From Stramonita haemastoma (lineage: Eukaryota > Mollusca > Gastropoda > Neogastropoda > Muricidae), in NCBI GenBank assembly GCA_030674155.1, contig CM060326.1:18576804-18640803 (forward strand): DNA of 64,000 bases, in the 5' to 3' direction. The notes beneath the pieces are model-generated. The model ran no database searches. It was not told where the DNA came from and saw only the letters and a list, made by a program, of their open reading frames with translations. The translations under genes were made by a program, and so were the position numbers. Below are positions 59,763 through 64,000 of the stretch, piece by piece; within the stretch, counting starts at the first letter, position 1; each line of letters opens with the position of its first letter.

Positions 59763-60195
59763 TCAGAAGAGGGAGGGTCATTGCAGCAATCTTCTCCAGC
59801 TGCACCATTGGGTCGTGAGAAACTCCCGGATGAATTAACTTATATTGTTCAAGACCAGTATGTGCGATGCCTGGAGGCGTTTCTGCTCTGCTCGAGATCC
59901 GACAGTAAGAAAGCATTGAGTGATGAGAAAAACCCAAAGGAAAATGCCTCTGCTTCTGTCAGTCATCTGATGCTGGAAGATGCCCTCGTCACTGACTCTA
60001 TGGTCTGCTTGCTACTACTTCCAATGAAGTTAACTCTTCTTCCAAAACACATCTCTTGTCCGCCTTCTTCAATGTTAAGATACCATCGTCAGACTGGTCG
60101 ACCACAGTGTGGAATGTCGGCTTTTTGTTGGCAGATGGCACCTATGTGGAAGTGAAGAGACCGCTTCAGCTTTGCGGGAAAAAGATTCAAGAACG
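59763..60195 (+). pseudogene. Unidentified protein-coding fragment, frame-shifted and interrupted
   Basis: One frame is open from about 59769 to 60155 and reads KLPDELTYIVQDQYVRCLEA and LMLEDALVTDS. Near 59995 a second frame takes over with the more protein-like SDWSTTVWNVGFLLADG and VEVKRPLQLCGKKIQER. It is then cut by the LINE-J fragment at 60196. Without that insertion the frame continues about a dozen codons (60382-60415) to TAG. No family is recognised; it may be a processed pseudogene or part of an unknown element. Confidence 0.35.
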
Positions 60196-60374
60196 CGTTG
60201 ATACAAGCAAGGACAGTAAAGTTGTGTTTTATACGCCGTTTTATTCTGTATAATTATATTAGCACAGTTTTAATCTGAGTTTTCAATTTAACGAGGCGAC
60301 AGCCCCGATATGGCCTGTGTGGTTGGCGGGGCTATAAAAAACATGATTATATTGGATTGGATTGGATTGGATTG
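60196..60374 (+). mobile_element. LINE-J 3' fragment with 7-bp target-site duplication
   Basis: 179 bp from CGTTGATACAAGCAAGGACA to (ATTGG)n, with GATATGGCCTGTGTGGTTGG inside. It is bounded by AAGAACG at 60189-60195 and 60375-60381. Confidence 0.85.
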
Positions 60375-60419
60375 AAGAACGGGCTGCGGACAATTCACTA
60401 AAAAATTCTAACACATAGT

Positions 60420-60530
60420 TGCATTCTTATGGATTCTGAGATCACTTTACGGACCAGATCCAGTCTTTCACCTTGGAGCAACAACCGTCTTGGCGGTGAT
60501 TGAGGCCTAGTTCTTTACAATTATTTTCGT
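60420..60530 (+). pseudogene. CR1/L2-like LINE remnant
   Basis: Reads ILMDSEITLRTRSSLSPW then a stop. It is similar to the LGxxLDSELTMRxQI segment after the catalytic core of L2/CR1 reverse transcriptases. It is short, so the call is tentative. Confidence 0.4.
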
Positions 60531-60663
60531 CCAGAGATTGATGTTTGAAGTCGTACTTAAGACTTGAAGACATCGTGACAAAAAGCTTTAACCGTCTCCA
60601 GGTGATTACCCATACAGACAAGGAGCTAATCAGAAGACACAATTGCCACCCCCACCCACCCCC

Positions 60664-60773
60664 CACACACACACATACATACACACACACAAAATCACAC
60701 ACATACATACACACACAAACTCATACACATACAAACTCACACACACACAAACTCACACAAACTCTCCACACAC

Positions 60774-60842
<69 letters not shown>

Positions 60843-60851
60843 TGTGTGTGT
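60664..60851. repeat. (AC)n tract ending in an AC/GT inverted repeat
   Basis: AC runs with AAACTC interruptions. The last run changes at 60839 into GTGTGTGTGTG, making a perfect ACACACAC-GTGTGTGT palindrome of about 24 bases. From 60855 to 61600 no feature is recognised. Confidence 0.93.
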
Positions 60852-61629
60852 TCCAAAGTCAATTTTGATAGCCATGTTTACTTATTTTCAAAGCAATCGT
60901 ATCTGAAGTCAATTAATTTCATTTGGCATCAGGGACTAAAAATTTGGTAACATTTCGAACTTCACCCGTTGACAGTTTTTACTGGCTGGCAAAACTAAAA
61001 ATCTAAAATCTAAAACCGACTCTTCGATGTGCACATGAAACTTTTATTTGGAACTCACCAAACCTGACTCCTAGGAAAAGTTTGAGCCTCCATAATTATG
61101 CCATCTCACCTGCAGGTATTTGCATCCTTCCTGATCTCCAAAGGCAGATATTGATTTTGATGTCTGCTGTTTTCCCAAATTCCCTGAGAACCTTATGTGG
61201 ACGCTGGAAACCCAGGTTGCTTGATTTCAATTCATTTTAATTCAAACACTTATCTCAGAGACAAAAACTCATGCGGGTTACAAGCCATACATAAAAAACA
61301 GGTAATATATAAACATAGTATCACGGAAAAATACCAAAACACAGTATCCGATCGTCAGCTCGCATCCGTAGCAATATAAAAAGTACACACAAATCAGTAA
61401 TGCCTCAGCAAGTTGTAAACTCGCCCAAATAAAATCTCCAACACTCCTGTGCGCAATCGTATGCTCACGCATCCACACACAGATCGCGCACACACACATA
61501 CACAGACACAGACACACACAAATAAAAAACACTTGACACATGCGCACACATTTTTTGACACAAACCGTATAGTTAAAACATGTATGACAAGACAAATATG
61601 AATTCGTCCTAATCTTAAAGGTTTTCCCT

Positions 61630-62389
61630 CTGTGTGTCAAAACCCGAAAGGAAGTAACAGTGCTCACCAGGATGCACAGTCATTTTCATATCACTCCCGT
61701 TCATTTTTGCTAAAGGGCGATGGAACCCCATGGTGCGTGACTTGATGTGCATGTAGCCATTAAGCATCTGCTTCTGGAGTGTCGAGATTTCCAAGACATT
61801 AGTGACGCTCCACCACATGAGTCGCATTACACCAGAGGTCAATTTTTAGTTATTGATAAGTTATTAATTTGCAATAAAAAGGCTATTCAATACAAAAAAA
61901 CAGATTGAAAATCGGATAATTCTGTGCAAAGTTATTACAAATTGAAATGATAGACTGCGGGATATGACGAAATGAGAAACAGGCAAGTTTATTTTGGTAA
62001 CAGGTTGTCAGAATGAGGGCTTGGGTATTTTCAAAGCACATTTAAAAGCAAAAGGAATAAACATTATTCCTTAATCTTTCACTACATGGTAAAATAACGA
62101 ATAATGGTTAATAATCAATCAAAATCTCAAAATTTACAACTTGACCTCCACCTGCCTTTAATGGCTCCTAGTGCAAAATTGGGTAATGTGCTAAGCGACT
62201 CATTTCATGGTGGAGCGTCACAAATTTAATTTAGGTACAAGCATTTTACTGTTGACCCCCTAAAGACCGTTTTTCGCCATGTTCCACTGACACAATTTAA
62301 CTTCCTGAATGTCTTTTCCAGTCTGGTATGAGTGAAAGTGGTATAGTTGGTCTCTAAGGACAAAGTTGTTTTAAGGCATCTGGCATCCG
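61630..62389 (+). mobile_element. LINE-J 5'-side untranslated region, with inserted MITE
   Basis: GAAGTAACAGTGCTCACCAG, GCTAAAGGGCGATGGAAC, TCTGCTTCTGGAGTGTCGAG, then after the MITE GTACAAGCATTTTACTGTTG and GTTGTTTTAAGGCATCTGG. The same order is found at 49.8-50.0 and 52.55-52.75 kb, where it runs directly into the 3' UTR. Confidence 0.7.
61802..62221 (-). mobile_element. MITE-like DNA transposon, 420 bp, second good copy
   Basis: The ends are GTGACGCTCCACCACATGAG and, inverted, GTGACGCTCCACCATGAAAT. The interior matches 54294-54715 in opposite orientation. The target duplication is not clear: ATTA lies on the left and AAAT on the right, with about eight extra bases compared with the uninterrupted LINE-J copy near 52600. 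Confidence 0.88.
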
Positions 62390-62915
62390 CTTGGGAAAAT
62401 CCACCATCCCGGCGGTGGCGGAGGCCAAATTCTTGGCATTGTTTTCGACCGGAAGCTCAATTTCAGGAGCCACATTCAACAGCTGAAAGCGTCGTGTCAG
62501 GGAGCCCTGAACCTCCTGCGGGTGATCGCCCATACTGACTGGGGAGCGGACAGGAGAACACTGCTGCACGTTTACAGGGCGCTGGTGCGCTCCAAGCTAG
62601 ACTACGGATGCCAGGTGTACGGCCCGGCGAGGCCTTCCTACCTGAAAACTCTAGACCCTGTCCACCACCAGGGGCTCCGGATCTGTCTCGGAGCCTTCCG
62701 GACGACGCCGGTGTACAGCCTGTACGCGGAAGCGGGAGAGCCTTCATTAAAAAACCGCCATCTGAAACTGACTTTGAATTATTACCTCAAACTGTATTCA
62801 GAGTACAACAACCCGGCGTACGATTGCGTCATGAATCCCCGGTTTCAGGCCAAGTTGGACAAATCGCCTTCTGCCGCCCCCCTCTTGGCATTCGGATCCT
62901 TCCCCATCTCCGGGA
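62390..62915 (+). pseudogene. LINE-J reverse transcriptase C-terminal fragment (Jockey/I-type)
   Basis: Reads IPAVAEAKFL, then after a one-base loss GIVFDRKLNFRSHIQQLK, YRALVRSKLDYGCQVYG, LDPVHHQGLRICLGAF and RTTPVYSLYAEAGEPSL. These are the hallmark segments after the catalytic core of Jockey/I-group non-LTR reverse transcriptases. A second one-base loss in the CCCCCC run near 62880 shifts from SPSAAP to PLGIRILPHL. It contains no stop codon between the shifts. The 5' three quarters of the protein are absent. Confidence 0.9.
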
Positions 62916-63165
62916 GGTTTTATCTCGTTTTAAGTGTGATCGATGTGGGTTTTCCCACGACACAGGGGCCGTCCTGGGCTGACCCTTATGGTCGACCGGG
63001 ACGTCGATACAGGCAAGGATGGTTGAGTTGGTTTTATGCCTCGTTTTAAACTGTACATAGTTGCACACTTTTAATACGAGTTTTAACATGTGACGAGGCG
63101 ATAGCCCTGATATGGCCTATGTGGTCGGCGGGGCTCAAAGCACCATTATTGGATTGGATTGGATT
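62916..63165 (+). mobile_element. LINE-J 3' UTR with (ATTGG)n tail
   Basis: TTTTATCTCGTTTTAAGTGT, CCCACGACACAGGGGCCGTC, CCTGATATGGCCTATGTGGT, then (ATTGG)n directly abutting satellite sequence at 63166. This is the sequence shared by all short LINE-J fragments in the window. Confidence 0.92.
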
Positions 63166-64000
63166 GGCGCCAAGAGGCCACCCAAAGAGCCGTTTTCAGC
63201 CCCGCCCGACCCCGACTTTTGCACAGTAAAAGATCCCACGGCACCAAGACAATATGGCACTGTATGCATACACACTCGCCGACCATCATGCATATGCGTG
63301 GCGCCGGATTTGTGGCGACGACACAGCGCCCAAGAGCAAAGAAAGCTTGTTTGTCGGAAGGAAAACTAGTAAGTGTAGGCCACCAGAATCCTCCCGTGCG
63401 CGCAAGAATAATGACAATATACAGCAATATGATGCACCACAGCAAACTGAGGGACACCATCACATAAGCGCACACAAACGAACGCACTGACAAACACCAA
63501 CGCGCGTGTGCGTCCACTCATACATACCAACCCCCTGCAGAAAAAGCGGCCGTATCGCGCTAAGATGCCACCCAATAGAGCCATTTTCAGCGCCGCCCGA
63601 CCCCGACGTTTGCACGGTAAAAGATCCCACGGCACCAAGAGAATGTGGCACCGTTGACATACACACTCACCGAGCATCTTGCATAATTTATGCGTGGCGG
63701 GGATTTGTGGCGACGACACGACGCCCAAGAGCTAAGAAAGCGCGTTTGTCGAAAGAAAAGCTGGTAAGTGTAGGCCACCAAAACCCTGCCGTGCGCGCAA
63801 GAATAATGACAATATACAGCAATGTCATGCAACATAGCAAACTGGGGGGTCCCCGCCACATGCGCGCACACAAACGAACGCATTGACAAACACCAGCGCG
63901 TGAGCGCGTGCGCGCATGCATACCCACCCTCCTGCAGAAAAAGCGACCGTTTGGAGCCAAGATACAACTCAAAGAGCCGTTTTCAGCCCCGCCCGACCCC
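63166..64000 (-). repeat. Third satellite array, inverted, continuing past the window
   Basis: Slightly more than two units, starting mid-unit at CGCCAAGAGGCCACCCAAAG. Anchors near 63300 and 63690 (GCGTGGCGCCGGATTTGTGG and a variant) give a period of about 395. It contains GTAAAAGATCCCACGGCACC and GCGCGCAAGAATAATGACAA. It is closer to the main array than the 32-35 kb array is. Confidence 0.92.

Overview
This window looks like non-coding or intergenic DNA from an animal genome, most likely a marine gastropod mollusc. That assignment is inference. It rests on the extreme density of (AC)n, (GT)n and (GA)n microsatellites, on several tRNA-derived SINE families (one with the central body common in molluscs and other marine invertebrates), on many degraded non-LTR retrotransposons, and on the absence of any bacterial-style gene packing. 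I recognise no complete host gene. The coding sequence that can be identified belongs to broken retrotransposons. The host-gene candidates are a tandemly repeated exon-like array, two further exon-like pieces beside it, and a possible two-exon secreted peptide.

Layout. 0-3 kb: microsatellites and short minisatellites. 3.5-7.9 kb: exon-like pieces on the minus strand followed by seven tandem copies of a unit of about 470-615 bp, each carrying a roughly 75-nt core with a branch-point-like motif, a pyrimidine tract, an AG acceptor and a GT donor. 8.2-8.65 kb: a 45-bp tandem repeat open in one frame, then a second tandem repeat of about 37 bp. 9.4-12.6 kb: a SINE cluster, including one SINE inserted into the head of another. 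13.1-23.3 kb: about 27 head-to-tail copies of a satellite with a 392-bp unit. 23.48-24.10 kb: the candidate secreted peptide. 25.9-27.4 kb: three copies of one SINE. 28.3-40.4 kb: two near-identical copies of a roughly 1.2-1.4 kb element in direct orientation, a LINE remnant (30.1-31.3 kb), a second and more diverged inverted satellite array (32.4-35.2 kb), a MITE-like element and a SINE with clear target-site duplications. 40.9-63.2 kb: repeated 3' ends of one LINE family with an ATTGG-type tail, paired copies of another LINE, RTE-like and CR1/L2-like remnants, and two good copies of a MITE whose insertion can be checked against an empty paralogous site. 63.17 kb to the end: a third satellite array, in the inverted orientation, running off the window.

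How the parts relate. The satellite and the commonest SINE share two sequence blocks in the same order, so the satellite probably derives from, or shares an ancestor with, the SINE body. Many elements can be ordered in time because they are nested with visible target-site duplications. Single-base losses in homopolymer runs are concentrated in the middle of the large satellite array and also explain both frame breaks in the best preserved reverse transcriptase fragment. Consensus error is therefore a serious alternative to biological decay in those places.
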